NCBI GenBank assembly: GCA_033762375.1
Contig: JANRLQ010000091.1
Span: 4,903 to 68,902 of the forward strand
Direction: 5' to 3'
Source of the DNA: RDXT01 sp033762375
GTDB lineage: Bacteria; Bacteroidota; Bacteroidia; J057
Length of the DNA stretch: 64,000 nt
How positions within the stretch are numbered: the stretch's first letter is position 1; the number at the start of each line of letters is the position of its first letter. The notes below the pieces were generated by a model. It was not told where the DNA came from, ran no database searches, and saw only the letters and a program-made list of their open reading frames with translations. Shown here one piece after another: positions 41,091 through 50,095 of this stretch. Both the position numbers and the translations under genes were made by a program.

Positions 41091-41795
41091 ATGGAAGAAA
41101 TTCGTGAAATACTCAGACAACTCGCTGCGTCTCAACTAGAGACCGACCGCCGCATGCAGGAAACCGACCGCCAGATGCAGGAAACCGACCGCCGCATGCA
41201 GGAAACCGATCGCCGCATGCAGGAAACCGACCGCCAGATACAGGAGGGCAACCGCGTCATGCAGGAGAGCAACCTTGACCTGCGAGAGCGTCAAAAAGAA
41301 ACGGATCGGGTACTTCAGGAAACGGAGCGGCAGCTCAAGCTGGTAGGCAGGCAAGTAGGTAGCCTGAGTCAGAGTTTGGGTTTTTTTGCGGAGGGACTTG
41401 CTTTCCCCTCTATAGAGCGTATCATGATGCAGCGGTTTGGTGCGACTACCGTCAGCCAAAACGTGAAAATTCGTACGCCACATGGCACCACCATAGAACT
41501 GGATGTGCTGGGTGTCGCCAATGGTGATCGTAATACCGCAGTGGTAGCAGAGGTCAAAACCAAACTCCGGGACGAACACGTCCAGGAGCTGATTGATACC
41601 CTGAAGGCATTGCCTTCATTTTTGCCAGAACACCGCGACAAAAAACGCTTTGGCATCCTGGTCGGCGGTAATGTTCCCGATTCAGTTCATAACCTGGCAA
41701 TCCGCAGCGGGTTATTTGTGGGCCGGGCTACAGAGGAAGCATTTGACCTGCTGATACCGGAGGGATTTGAGGGGCGGGACTTCCGGCTGGAGTAA
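41091..41795 (+). CDS. Heptad-repeat coiled-coil protein with PD-(D/E)XK nuclease-like domain
   Basis: 234 residues from ATG 41091; an upstream start would add an unrelated 33 residues. Residues 17-90 are a coiled coil built from five near-identical ETDRRMQ heptads plus looser ones. The C-terminal domain (about 95-234) has the pattern ELDVLG (Glu136, Asp138) and VVAEVKTK (Glu154, Lys156), which fits the PD-(D/E)XK fold of DUF3782-like proteins common in bacteria. DNA cleavage is a possible activity but unproven. It lies just ahead of the TIR-like gene in an accessory patch. Confidence 0.75.
   Translation: MEEIREILRQLAASQLETDRRMQETDRQMQETDRRMQETDRRMQETDRQIQEGNRVMQESNLDLRERQKETDRVLQETERQLKLVGRQVGSLSQSLGFFAEGLAFPSIERIMMQRFGATTVSQNVKIRTPHGTTIELDVLGVANGDRNTAVVAEVKTKLRDEHVQELIDTLKALPSFLPEHRDKKRFGILVGGNVPDSVHNLAIRSGLFVGRATEEAFDLLIPEGFEGRDFRLE
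41139..41243 (+). repeat. Five tandem 21-bp units encoding heptads
   Basis: Units 41139-41159, 41160-41180, 41181-41201, 41202-41222 and 41223-41243 differ at only a few positions each and stay in frame, each coding for E-T-D-R-x-M/I-Q. Copy number may change by slippage or recombination without a frameshift, altering coiled-coil length. Confidence 0.92.
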
Positions 41796-41888
41796 GGGTC
41801 TGCGATTCAGGTCCCTGAGGCCAGTGTACCATCTTGGGTGATAGATATTGGGTGTTCAAAATTATCAGGCAAAATATTTCAGGCGAAA

Positions 41889-41918
41889 TTGATTTTGCTA
41901 AAAAAATTAGTATATTGA
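41889..41918 (+). promoter_or_regulatory. Tentative promoter for the TIR-like gene
   Basis: TTG (41889-41891), 19 bases, TATATTGA (41911-41918), two mismatches from the -7 consensus. The start codon at 41927 follows after 8 bases, so the leader would be very short. Confidence 0.4.
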
Positions 41919-41926
41919 CCCGAATC

Positions 41927-43018
41927 ATGAACCCAACTCCTCAAACTGTGTTGCCTGTCGTATTTATTGGCTCCTCCCGAGAAGGTAAACCCATTGCAGA
42001 CCTCTTGCAGGTATTGCTTGATGAAGTCGCAGACGTGATCATCTGGGACCAGGGCGTATTCTCACCGATGGGATATACCCTGGACAGCCTCCTCGCACAG
42101 ACCCGTGAGGTTGATTTTGCTATATTTATCATTACCCCGGACGATCATACAGCGTCACCGGGCCAAGCCACACCTGCACCACGTGACAATGTCATTTTTG
42201 AGGCAGGACTATTCATGGGGGTGCTGGGCAGGGAGCGTACGATCCTGATCAAACCGCGATATCCGGCTGCACTCAAGCTGCCGACAGATTTCCTGGGGGT
42301 TACCTATATCACGTACAAATCTCAGGCCTTCACACCTGAGACCGCATTGGGGGCGGCTGCCAACCGTATCCGCACCTATATCACCAAGCTCGGTCCCCGC
42401 CGGGAGAGCAGCCTATTTGACCAGGATCCGGATGATGAGCGTGTGCTGGAGTTGGAGTACGCCATTCGCATCTTCAATGAAAACGGCGATGCAGAGCTGC
42501 GGCAGAGCATCAAAGTAGTCTCCAAAGGGCATCCGATCCAGAAACGAAAACATACCGTATTCAGCCATACGGGACCTATGGAGTGGGAGATGATCAAACT
42601 CAAAGCCTGGGACGAAAAGGGGCGATCCCTGCAAACCCAACTCTTGCAAAATGACCCTAACCGCAAAGAGTTTGAGGTCAGGTTCAGAAATGGGGTACGA
42701 ACCACCCCCCTGACGTATCATTACAGTTGCCGCTGGGACAATATGTTTCCGCCGGAGAGCAGCTACCTTATTTTGAAAAGTAAGGCCAAGGCCCTGCGGT
42801 TTGTGCTGATCCTCCCGGCCACGTTTGATCTGCTTTTTGTAGAAGCTACTGCCCTGCGAAATGAAAACCAACACGATGCCCTGATTATCAATCAAACAGA
42901 GGAGCCAACAGCCGTTGGTGAGGGGTATCTTCAGTACAAATACAGTCTGGAAGAATACCTGTCCTATCCGGCTGACATAAAATTTCAGTGGTCCTGGAAG
43001 CGTGAAGAGGAGGAATAA
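41927..43018 (+). CDS. TIR-like (CAP12/PF10137 type) protein with unrecognised C-terminal domain
   Basis: 363 residues from ATG 41927. Residues 11-145 form a TIR-like nucleotide-binding domain: VVFIGSSREGKPIADLLQ at 11-28, VDFAIFIITPDD at 62-73, and the signature RDNVIFEAGLFMGVLGRERT at 86-105 with the probable catalytic Glu92. Related domains degrade NAD+ in CBASS and Pycsar immunity, usually joined to STING or cyclic-nucleotide modules. The C-terminal 210 residues (ELEYAIRIFNENGDAELRQS..., WEMIKLKAWDEKGRSLQ, TYHYSCRWDNMFPPESSY) look beta-rich and match neither, as far as I can tell. No nucleotide cyclase lies next to it. NAD+ cleavage and a role in defence are inferences. Confidence 0.78.
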   Translation: MNPTPQTVLPVVFIGSSREGKPIADLLQVLLDEVADVIIWDQGVFSPMGYTLDSLLAQTREVDFAIFIITPDDHTASPGQATPAPRDNVIFEAGLFMGVLGRERTILIKPRYPAALKLPTDFLGVTYITYKSQAFTPETALGAAANRIRTYITKLGPRRESSLFDQDPDDERVLELEYAIRIFNENGDAELRQSIKVVSKGHPIQKRKHTVFSHTGPMEWEMIKLKAWDEKGRSLQTQLLQNDPNRKEFEVRFRNGVRTTPLTYHYSCRWDNMFPPESSYLILKSKAKALRFVLILPATFDLLFVEATALRNENQHDALIINQTEEPTAVGEGYLQYKYSLEEYLSYPADIKFQWSWKREEEE

Positions 43019-43237
43019 ACAAGGCCCTTAGCCCATGCCGCCACCGAGATTTGCCGTGGTCATATTACTATTGGTATTAGAGGGATAAGTATACATGTTC
43101 TTAACGTACAATATTACGCAATTTTACCCCTGAAGTCAATTGAGACGTAAGGAATGTGGAAAACTCCTAAAAAACCCGGCTTTATCCGCAAAAAACGAAT
43201 CTCCAACCCATAACCCATAACGCCCAACCTCCGCACC
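43019..43237 (+). other. Intergenic region, no gene recognised
   Basis: 219 AT-richer bases between the TIR-like and ATP-grasp genes. No promoter of good match, hairpin or reading frame is supported. A short reiterated stretch (AACCCATAACCCATAA at about 43206-43221) precedes the next gene. Confidence 0.5.
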
Positions 43238-44368
43238 ATGTCTCCCCAAACCATCCTGATCACCGGTGCCAGAGCCCCTGTCGCGTTGGAGTTAGCCCGC
43301 AGTTTTTATGCACAGGGGCACCGTGTCATCATGGCGGATGCCATCCGGTTGCCAATTGCGCGCTGGTCGGGGTCGGTAGATACCTATTACGTCGTGCCGG
43401 CGCCCGAATATACCCCGGAGGCTTTTGCCAGGCGGCTGGCTGCCATCGTTCAGGCCGAAAAAGTAGACCATGTGATCCCTACCTGCGAAGAAGCCATATA
43501 CCTGGCCGCGCTGCGGGATCATCTGGGCTGCAAGGTATGGACCGTGGACCAAGCGCTGATCCTCCAGCTCCACCACAAATATCAGTTTACCCGGCTCGCA
43601 CATCCGACCCTGACCTGCCCGGAGACAGTCCTGCTGCGGGCCTTCACGGACTGGGAACACAGTGACCAATATGTATATAAGCCGGTGTACTCCCGGTTTG
43701 CATCATCGGTTATGATACGGCAGCGGCTAAGCTCCGCTTTTTTTGGAGAAGAGGACCAGGACCGCTGGGTGGTGCAGCGATATATCAGCGGGCAGGAGAT
43801 CTGTGTGTATTCTGTCTGGGACGCAGGCCGGCTCAAAGCGTATGCTGCTTACCGTCCACGGTTCAGGGCAGGTAAGGGGGCCGGGATCTTTTTTGAGCCG
43901 GTACACCATGAGGAGGTATTCAGGCAGGTATCTACTTTTGGTCGTGAGATCCGATACACAGGCCAGCTGTGTTTTGATGTCATCGTTGACGAGACACAGC
44001 ACCCATATTTTTTAGAGTGTAATCCCCGGGGGACCAGCGGAGCTCACCTGCTCAACCAACGGCTGGCATCAGCATTTTTAGATGAAGAGGGCATGTTACA
44101 GGGTGATAACCAGTCATTTGCAATCAAATACGCCATGGCCTTGCTGCATCCGGCAGCCTGTCTGACCCGGCAGGTCCGGCAAGCCAAAGACCCTGTATGG
44201 TCCGGACAAGACCCGAAACCCTTTTTTTTCCAGCTGCTGAGCCTGCTGGAAATTACGTGGATCAAGTTTTCACGCGGGATCACCTGGCTGGAAGCCACTA
44301 CCGCAGGTATAACCTGGAACGAAGACAAACCCACCGATAAGGTATCCGGAGATACACCACGGGTCTGA
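43238..44368 (+). CDS. ATP-grasp domain protein (carboxylate-amine ligase-like)
   Basis: 376 residues. N-terminal Rossmann-like start ILITGARAPVALELARSF (6-23), a preATP-grasp region (VIPTCEEAIYLAALRDHL), and an ATP-grasp body with YVYKPVYSRFASSVMI, DRWVVQRYISGQEICVYSVW, and the metal-binding FDVIVDETQHPYFLECNPRGTSGAH (Glu and Asn). This resembles carbamoyl-phosphate-synthase-like ligases that join an acid to an amine using ATP. Substrate unknown. Convergent with cmk (18 bases between stops). Confidence 0.8.
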   Translation: MSPQTILITGARAPVALELARSFYAQGHRVIMADAIRLPIARWSGSVDTYYVVPAPEYTPEAFARRLAAIVQAEKVDHVIPTCEEAIYLAALRDHLGCKVWTVDQALILQLHHKYQFTRLAHPTLTCPETVLLRAFTDWEHSDQYVYKPVYSRFASSVMIRQRLSSAFFGEEDQDRWVVQRYISGQEICVYSVWDAGRLKAYAAYRPRFRAGKGAGIFFEPVHHEEVFRQVSTFGREIRYTGQLCFDVIVDETQHPYFLECNPRGTSGAHLLNQRLASAFLDEEGMLQGDNQSFAIKYAMALLHPAACLTRQVRQAKDPVWSGQDPKPFFFQLLSLLEITWIKFSRGITWLEATTAGITWNEDKPTDKVSGDTPRV

Positions 44369-44386
44369 CAGTCGGTGAGGGCCGGT

Positions 44387-45085
44387 TCAGACCTTGGCTG
44401 AGACCTCTTCCATACGGGCATGTGCCAGGTGGCAGACTTGCGAGACCTGGTCCTCAAAGGTGATATGGGTAGTATCAATCTCCACGGCGTCATCCGCCTT
44501 GCGGAGAGGGCCTTCGGACCGGTTGGCGTCTATCTGGTCGCGGGTCTGAAGATTGGAGATAATCTCATCCAGGGTGGCGTCTATGCCTTTTTCGGCCAGC
44601 TCCGCCTGCCGCCGCCGGGAGCGCATCTCCAGCTCGGCCGTCATAAATACCTTCAGCTCAGCATCCGGAAAAACAACTGTCCCGATGTCCCGCCCATCCA
44701 TGACCACCCCCCGTGCTTTCCCCATCTGTTGCTGCTGGGCTACCAGTGCCCGCCGCACGACAGGATGCACACTCACCGGGCTGACCGCCTGGGATACCTC
44801 CAGGGTGCGGATGGCATGCTCGACGTTTTCGCCATTGAGGATCATGTCACACTTCCCGGGCTCGTCAGTCGGGTGAAAGTGTAACTCAATCTGTCCCAAT
44901 GCCTCCCACATAGCAGGGGTTTCGGCATCATAGGGGATGGCATGCCGGAGAAAGTACAGGGTCACCGCCCGGTACATGGCACCAGTATCAATGTACGTGT
45001 ATCCCAGGTGGCGGGCGACGGCACGGGCAGTCGTGCTTTTGCCACAACCTGAGTACCCATCTATGGCAATATTAATCCGTTTCAT
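44387..45085 (-). CDS. cmk: Cytidylate kinase
   Basis: 232 residues from ATG 45085 (MKRINIAIDGYSGCGKSTTA). Phosphorylates CMP and dCMP. The P-loop GYSGCGKST is at residues 9-17, then YIDTGAMYRAVT, VMDGRDIGTVVFPDAELKVFM with the family DGRDIG motif, and EMRSRRRQ. The upstream queD gene ends just 1 base before this ATG, so the two are translationally coupled. Confidence 0.95.
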   Translation of the reverse strand: MKRINIAIDGYSGCGKSTTARAVARHLGYTYIDTGAMYRAVTLYFLRHAIPYDAETPAMWEALGQIELHFHPTDEPGKCDMILNGENVEHAIRTLEVSQAVSPVSVHPVVRRALVAQQQQMGKARGVVMDGRDIGTVVFPDAELKVFMTAELEMRSRRRQAELAEKGIDATLDEIISNLQTRDQIDANRSEGPLRKADDAVEIDTTHITFEDQVSQVCHLAHARMEEVSAKV

Positions 45086-45086
45086 A

Positions 45087-45476
45087 TCAGACAAAAGAGC
45101 CGGGGCGGTATTCGCACCGGGTAGTACAGGTCTCATACACCGTGATGCTGTACAAGCCCGGAAGGTGTGGGGCTAGTTTTTCATAAAACCAGCGGGCCAG
45201 GTTTTCAGAAGAGGGATTGGAGAGAAGCGGTTCTCCCAGCCGTTCGCCTACCTCATTGATACACCAGTGGTCCAGCAAATCCACATAAGGCTGTGCGATT
45301 TTTTTTATATCGCCAAAATCCATCAGCAACCCTGTCTCAGGGTCTGCTTCCCCTTCGACATTTACATCCATTTTAAAACTGTGGCCATGTAGCCGACGGC
45401 ACTGGTGGCCTTCTGGCATAGCCGGCAGGAAGTGAGCCGACTCAAAACGGAATTTTTTGCTGATGCGTACCGGCAT
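45087..45476 (-). CDS. queD: 6-carboxytetrahydropterin synthase (QueD/PTPS family)
   Basis: 129 residues from ATG 45476 (MPVRISKKFRFESAHFLP). Converts dihydroneopterin triphosphate to 6-carboxytetrahydropterin in queuosine synthesis. Zinc-binding histidines are in ESAHFL and RLHGHSFKMDV; the catalytic Cys is in EGHQCRRLHGH; later MDFGDIKK, LDHWCIN and ETCTTRCEYRP fit the family. Some family members make tetrahydrobiopterin, but the Cys position favours QueD. Operon partner of cmk. Confidence 0.9.
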   Translation of the reverse strand: MPVRISKKFRFESAHFLPAMPEGHQCRRLHGHSFKMDVNVEGEADPETGLLMDFGDIKKIAQPYVDLLDHWCINEVGERLGEPLLSNPSSENLARWFYEKLAPHLPGLYSITVYETCTTRCEYRPGSFV

Positions 45477-45575
45477 AATAATCTGGGTACAAAACAACAT
45501 GGTTTCAATCAGAATCGCAAATGAAATTCCATGCTGTATGAGCTAATGTGTTGAATATCAAAATGTTGTTTATTT

Positions 45576-48047
45576 TTAAGCAATGCCCGTGGACCCTGGA
45601 GCAAGGGGGCTGGGCCTTGAGGGGGGCAGGAGTTCGCAGAGTTGGTTGATGGTAATTTTGAGCTGCATGATCTGGCGGGCCTCAATCGCCGCCTGGCCTT
45701 GCTGGGTGAGCTGGTCCAGTGTATCGGGAGGTGAGAGTTCACCGTATTGCCCAAATCTGATGGACCAGAACAAGCTTTCAAGAAATGGAAAACTATTCCA
45801 TTTCACCTGCCAGGCCAGCTTATTGACGGCCTGGATGTATTCACGGATATGTAGCGGGCTTTGGGAAATGAGCACCTGTTTTTCATCTGCCAGCAGGGTT
45901 TGCCAGGCTGTCTGGTGTTCGGGGGTAGGCTCATAGAGTTGGAGTACCCGCTCCATATTTCGTTTGGCTGCAAAATAATCAGCTTTCACCTGGTTGAGGG
46001 TCTTGTCACGGGTCAGCTCATCAATGCGCCGGGCAAGGCGGCGTTTCTGATCATCCAGTTGGTAGCGGGCTTCAGTCGCGTCATCATCTGCTGTCTGGCG
46101 AGCCTGATCTGTCAGCTCCAGGAGCTCGTACTCCAGATCTGTCAGCAGCCTTGCCCCCTCAAAATCTTCCCGGTCTTCTGCCTCCCGGATTTCGGTCTGA
46201 AGGCGGATGCTGAGGAGCTGAACTTCATCCCGGAGGCGTATCAGGTTGACATGCCGCTCACGGGGCGTGAATACCTGCTCAAATACCTGTCCTGTAACCA
46301 GGAGGGTAGCCCGGATCGTCAGGTCACGTGACTCAGACAGTTCCAGGACAATCTCCACGTCCGAGCCCCGTATCAGGTCACTGGTCAGGGCCTGGCCTGG
46401 GATGCTGATAAATCCGATCGTCAGCCCCGCAGCCGGGAGGCTGGTTCCCGGTCCTTCTACGATGTTGATGGAGAGCCGGGACGCTGATCCACGGGAGACG
46501 GTACGTGTCGCCTGCCGCACCAGGGTGGTACGCAGAGGCAATACACTGTTTTTAGGAAAAACGACCTCCAGATGAGTGCCCTGTGCCTCCAGGTCATCTA
46601 CTTCCAGACAAAGGTCTTGCGGGAGGGGCTGCCCTGCCAGGTTGTAGCGGCCCTGGTTGATCCCGATCGGGCCCAGGGCTGTGGGCACTGGCGTCCCGTC
46701 GGCTTCATACACGGTCAGCACAAACTCATTATAGGTATCCCGGAGCAGGGGCAGAAATGCCTTGATCTGGCCCTCCAGCAGGAGCAGGCCGGTATCAAAT
46801 CCTCCGTCAGCCCGTACGATCCGGTACTGAAGGCCCTGGAGGCTGCCCGTAAACCGGGCGGTGAAGTACTCCTTGAGTTCGCGGGTACTTTTTTGCCAGG
46901 CCGCCCGTACTTGTAGCCGGGAAGCCGGGACATCAGGGGCCGCAGCCTGTGTCAGGGGGCGTGTGGCAGCATAATAGGCTGCGCCTACCGCTACTGCCGT
47001 GACAGGGTCTATACCTGTGTGTACCGGTATGCCCAATTGCCGCCCGGTCTCCCGGCGTACATAAGGCATATAGGTCGAGCCACCGACCATCAGCACAAAC
47101 TTGATGTCGGCCAGTCCGAGCTGGTTGCGGCTAAGCATATCCCGGATCAGGCGCACGGTGCGCGTGACGAGGGGCTCGGCTGCCGACTCCAGGGCTGCAC
47201 GTGTCACCGGGATGTGGAACGTATGGATGACCTGCGCCTCGTCTGTAATTTCGTATTCGATCGTGGTTTCTTCATGTACGGAGAGTTCCATCTTGGCGGC
47301 TTCAGCCAGCCGCACCAGTTGCTGGTAATGGGTATGATACCGGCCGCTGGCACTTTTCATCTCCCGCTCCAGGTGAAAAAACTCGCCTTCTGCCTCCATC
47401 CGGGGGATGACCAACTGCTCTACCAGGGCTTTGTCTATGTCTTGTCCACCAAGAAAATTGTCGCCTTCGTGGTCAAGGACTTGCATCTCGCCCTCTTGTA
47501 TGGAGACAAGGGCCACATCAAAGGTGCCACCACCGAGGTCATACACAAGCCATTGCCCTTCCTCAAATGCATCCGCCCGTACCTGATTGGCAAAGGCCAG
47601 GCTGGCAGCCACGGGCTCCTGTAGCAAAACCACCTGCTGAAACCCCGCCAGACGCCCTGCTTCGCGGGTCGCATTGCTCTGGATCGTATCAAATGAGGCT
47701 GGAATGGTGATCACGGCAGCCTCGGGCTGCTCACCTGTCTGAATGAAGGTACGCAACTCGCGGAGGATACAGGCCGAGAGTTCCTGTGGGGTAAAAGTCT
47801 GATCCTCAAGGGTGTACACGGCATCTGTACCCATTTTTCGCTTAAACCCGCCCGCTACAGACGCCGGATACCGTTGCAGCAGGGCTTGGGCCTTTTCGCC
47901 GGTGAGGATACGGCCTTCCCGTACCCCCACTACGGAGGGCAGGGTGTCCCGGTGGGTGACAGGGTTGCGGTAGAGGGTAATGCGGCCTTTTTCATACCGC
48001 GCGATAGCCGATTGGGTGGTGCCGAGGTCTATACCTACATTGATCAT
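45576..48047 (-). CDS. Hsp70-family protein with long non-canonical C-terminus
   Basis: 823 residues. The N-terminal ATPase domain (1-370) is Hsp70-like: MINVGIDLGTTQSAIARYEK (phosphate 1), VYDLGGGTFDVALVSI (phosphate 2), VLLQEPVAASLAF, and VLMVGGSTYMPYVRRE (adenosine motif). From about 380 the sequence departs from DnaK: a beta-rich section and a helical tail with many charged residues (RLRDEVQLLSIRLQTEIREAEDRED). DnaK's usual substrate-binding domain is not clearly seen, so it is a specialised Hsp70, not the main DnaK. It follows the lipid kinase gene by 56 bases. Confidence 0.88.
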   Translation of the reverse strand: MINVGIDLGTTQSAIARYEKGRITLYRNPVTHRDTLPSVVGVREGRILTGEKAQALLQRYPASVAGGFKRKMGTDAVYTLEDQTFTPQELSACILRELRTFIQTGEQPEAAVITIPASFDTIQSNATREAGRLAGFQQVVLLQEPVAASLAFANQVRADAFEEGQWLVYDLGGGTFDVALVSIQEGEMQVLDHEGDNFLGGQDIDKALVEQLVIPRMEAEGEFFHLEREMKSASGRYHTHYQQLVRLAEAAKMELSVHEETTIEYEITDEAQVIHTFHIPVTRAALESAAEPLVTRTVRLIRDMLSRNQLGLADIKFVLMVGGSTYMPYVRRETGRQLGIPVHTGIDPVTAVAVGAAYYAATRPLTQAAAPDVPASRLQVRAAWQKSTRELKEYFTARFTGSLQGLQYRIVRADGGFDTGLLLLEGQIKAFLPLLRDTYNEFVLTVYEADGTPVPTALGPIGINQGRYNLAGQPLPQDLCLEVDDLEAQGTHLEVVFPKNSVLPLRTTLVRQATRTVSRGSASRLSINIVEGPGTSLPAAGLTIGFISIPGQALTSDLIRGSDVEIVLELSESRDLTIRATLLVTGQVFEQVFTPRERHVNLIRLRDEVQLLSIRLQTEIREAEDREDFEGARLLTDLEYELLELTDQARQTADDDATEARYQLDDQKRRLARRIDELTRDKTLNQVKADYFAAKRNMERVLQLYEPTPEHQTAWQTLLADEKQVLISQSPLHIREYIQAVNKLAWQVKWNSFPFLESLFWSIRFGQYGELSPPDTLDQLTQQGQAAIEARQIMQLKITINQLCELLPPSRPSPLAPGSTGIA

Positions 48048-48103
48048 AAGACAGATGTTTACGCTGTGCTGTACGGTGAAACGGCAAGAGGGTTAGGCGA
48101 CGG

Positions 48104-49021
48104 TCACGGTACACCCAGCACACACAAGGCTGCCGGAATGACCTCGATCCGGGCTGGGGTAGTGCCCAGGAGTTCGCCATCGGCCTCCAGCGGGGTGATA
48201 CCACTGACCGTGATATGGGGGGTCTTAAAGTGATGTACCTTCCGGTGTGTGTAGAGGGTCCCGTTGTAGAGCCGGGCAATATTTCGGACGACCTCAGCCG
48301 GGGTCATGTGTTCGATAAAGGTGATATCCAGCAATCCGTCGTCCGGGATCGCCCGCGGGACCAGTTGCATCCCGCCCCCGCTGTAGCGGCAGATACCTGC
48401 ATTAAGGCAAAAGCAGGGCGCCTCCATCACAAAGTCCGGCCCTTCGATCCGCATGACGGGGCTGGAGAAGGTATTCATGTGGCGCAGCAGTCCCATGAGG
48501 TAAAAAGCCTGCCCGGCCAGCCCATGTTTGGACTGCGTCTGGGTCCGCTCGACTACATATCCGTCAAATGCCATCCCGGCTACATTGTTGAAATACCGGA
48601 CACGGTCTTCACCATCTCGTGTATAGGAAATTTTACCGGCATCCTGCATCCGGACGCTCCCCTGCATCATGCGGGAAACCAGGTCCGGGATTCGGGCTGG
48701 AAACTGGTGGGTACGTGCCCAGTCAGTCCCTGTGCCTGCCCGCACAAACCCGAGGCGGACCGCATGGCTCGGCACCATGTCTTGCGTCATCAGCCCGTTG
48801 ACAGCTTCATTGACCGTACCGTCTCCGCCGATGATGATGATCGTACGGGCTCCCTCCCGGATTGCCTGGTGGACCAGGCTCGTGGCATGGCCTGTAGCTT
48901 GTGTCAGGTGTGCAGTATAAGGTTGCCCCTGGGCAATGAGTTGATTTTCAAACTGTTGCCATGTGCGAGGAGCCGTGCCACCGGCTGCGGCGGGGTTCAC
49001 AATACAAAACCAGGATTCCAT
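48104..49021 (-). CDS. Diacylglycerol/lipid kinase family protein (YegS/DgkB-like)
   Basis: 305 residues, cytoplasmic and membrane-peripheral. The catalytic-domain signature IIIIGGDGTVNEAVNGLM (about residues 60-77) with GGDGT is intact, as is VRAGTGTDWAR (normally GTGNDFAR), then GMAFDGYVVERT and ISGITPLEADGELLG with the metal-binding Asp-Gly-Glu. It phosphorylates a lipid such as diacylglycerol or sphingosine. Start ATG 49021 gives MESWFCIVNPAAAGG, the family's usual NPxxG opening. Confidence 0.9.
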   Translation of the reverse strand: MESWFCIVNPAAAGGTAPRTWQQFENQLIAQGQPYTAHLTQATGHATSLVHQAIREGARTIIIIGGDGTVNEAVNGLMTQDMVPSHAVRLGFVRAGTGTDWARTHQFPARIPDLVSRMMQGSVRMQDAGKISYTRDGEDRVRYFNNVAGMAFDGYVVERTQTQSKHGLAGQAFYLMGLLRHMNTFSSPVMRIEGPDFVMEAPCFCLNAGICRYSGGGMQLVPRAIPDDGLLDITFIEHMTPAEVVRNIARLYNGTLYTHRKVHHFKTPHITVSGITPLEADGELLGTTPARIEVIPAALCVLGVP

Positions 49022-49168
49022 GCGGGTAATAGGGTAAGTCTACCCTTCCAATATCCGGAAAATTCCGGGCAATGCAAATGGGGTATGTAATGCCAGCAAC
49101 AGGTAAATGAAGTACCCTTTGCCCCGGATCAGAAACGTATATAGCCTGAAATGCGGTCGTATGCCCCC

Positions 49169-49957
49169 TCAATCATTCAGCTGCATCCACCAGAGGGTGA
49201 CTTTTTGCTCGGGATAGTTGAGGACAACCGGGAGATCGTAGGTGGTGATGGGCTGCACGAGGGTCCAGTGGTTTTCAAAACCACGCAGGAGGTGGAGTTC
49301 CAGCCGGTCCTCGTAGTTGTCGTAGGCCTGGAGATAGCGGTCCACCTCAGCCAGTGCCCGGTCAAATGAAAACCAGTTGTCGCCGCTGATGCGGAACAGC
49401 CAGGCGGCAAAGGGATACCGGGCCAGGTAAGCCTCCGTATGTGACTCCACGGGTGCCAGACGGGCCAGCCTGCCGGCGAGCTGGGCGGTCTGCTGGTGGT
49501 TGAACCGCTCAAAGCACAGGGCGATCACCCGCTCTGCCACAAACTGTTGGAGCCGGTAAGGATTGGCGGAGAGTTCGTCCAGCACCTGTCGGGAGCCTAC
49601 GGGCGTATCATCATAGCCGAAGATAAAGTTTTCGCCAATAACCCCGTTGTACATGCTCCGGCGGAAGGCTTCGGAGGCAGGCACCCCCAGGGCTTCGATC
49701 AGATCCCGGATTTTGTCATGGCCCAGCCCCGGGATGTCCTCCAACTGGGCGAGGTGGGAGAACCGGAAAAGGGAGGTTCTCCGGTCCAGGATACGCCGGG
49801 CTACTACTGTGCCGATCCCATACTCGCGCTCAGCCCCAGGGTGGCTTGGGGCCAGGTGCTCCAGGGAAAAGTCATCAGGCGTTCGGGCCCGGTTCAGAAA
49901 GGTGAGGATCCTTTTTTCGACCCAGGGCTGAAGGGTAATATGGGCAAAAGAAGACAT
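49169..49957 (-). CDS. Helix-hairpin-helix-containing uncharacterised protein
   Basis: 262 residues from ATG 49957 (MSSFAHITLQPWVEKRILTF). A tandem helix-hairpin-helix region (about 45-90: GIGTVVARRILDRR and LEDIPGLGHDKIRDLIEALG) suggests non-specific DNA binding. The remaining 170 residues (VAERVIALCFERFNH, WLFRISGDNWFSFDRALAEVDRYLQ) are unrecognised. No catalytic motif is seen. Confidence 0.7.
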   Translation of the reverse strand: MSSFAHITLQPWVEKRILTFLNRARTPDDFSLEHLAPSHPGAEREYGIGTVVARRILDRRTSLFRFSHLAQLEDIPGLGHDKIRDLIEALGVPASEAFRRSMYNGVIGENFIFGYDDTPVGSRQVLDELSANPYRLQQFVAERVIALCFERFNHQQTAQLAGRLARLAPVESHTEAYLARYPFAAWLFRISGDNWFSFDRALAEVDRYLQAYDNYEDRLELHLLRGFENHWTLVQPITTYDLPVVLNYPEQKVTLWWMQLND

Positions 49958-50042
49958 GATCAGGATACTGTGGGTATGCAGCAAACACCAGATTTCATAT
50001 AACCCCCACGTAAGGAAGTTGTTAAGGATTCCGGTATGGTAT

Positions 50043-50072
50043 AAAAAAGAGGCTGCCCTGTTGGACAGCCTC
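50043..50072 (-). terminator. Terminator after galE
   Basis: On the minus strand a 7-bp stem (50049-50055 with 50066-50072), extended by two more pairs after one mismatch, is followed by TTTTTT. It lies 24 bases past the galE stop and closes the polysaccharide cluster on this side. Confidence 0.8.
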
Positions 50073-50095
50073 GCGGTGTATGGTGAAAGCGATTT

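Noticed and set aside
41139..41243. Regular 21-bp repeats that could be taken for a CRISPR array
   Set aside because: Units are contiguous with no spacers, stay in the reading frame and encode coiled-coil heptads.
41927..43018. A complete CBASS or Pycsar system
   Set aside because: The TIR-like effector is present, but no cyclic-nucleotide synthase or accessory gene is found within the neighbouring 10 kb on either side.
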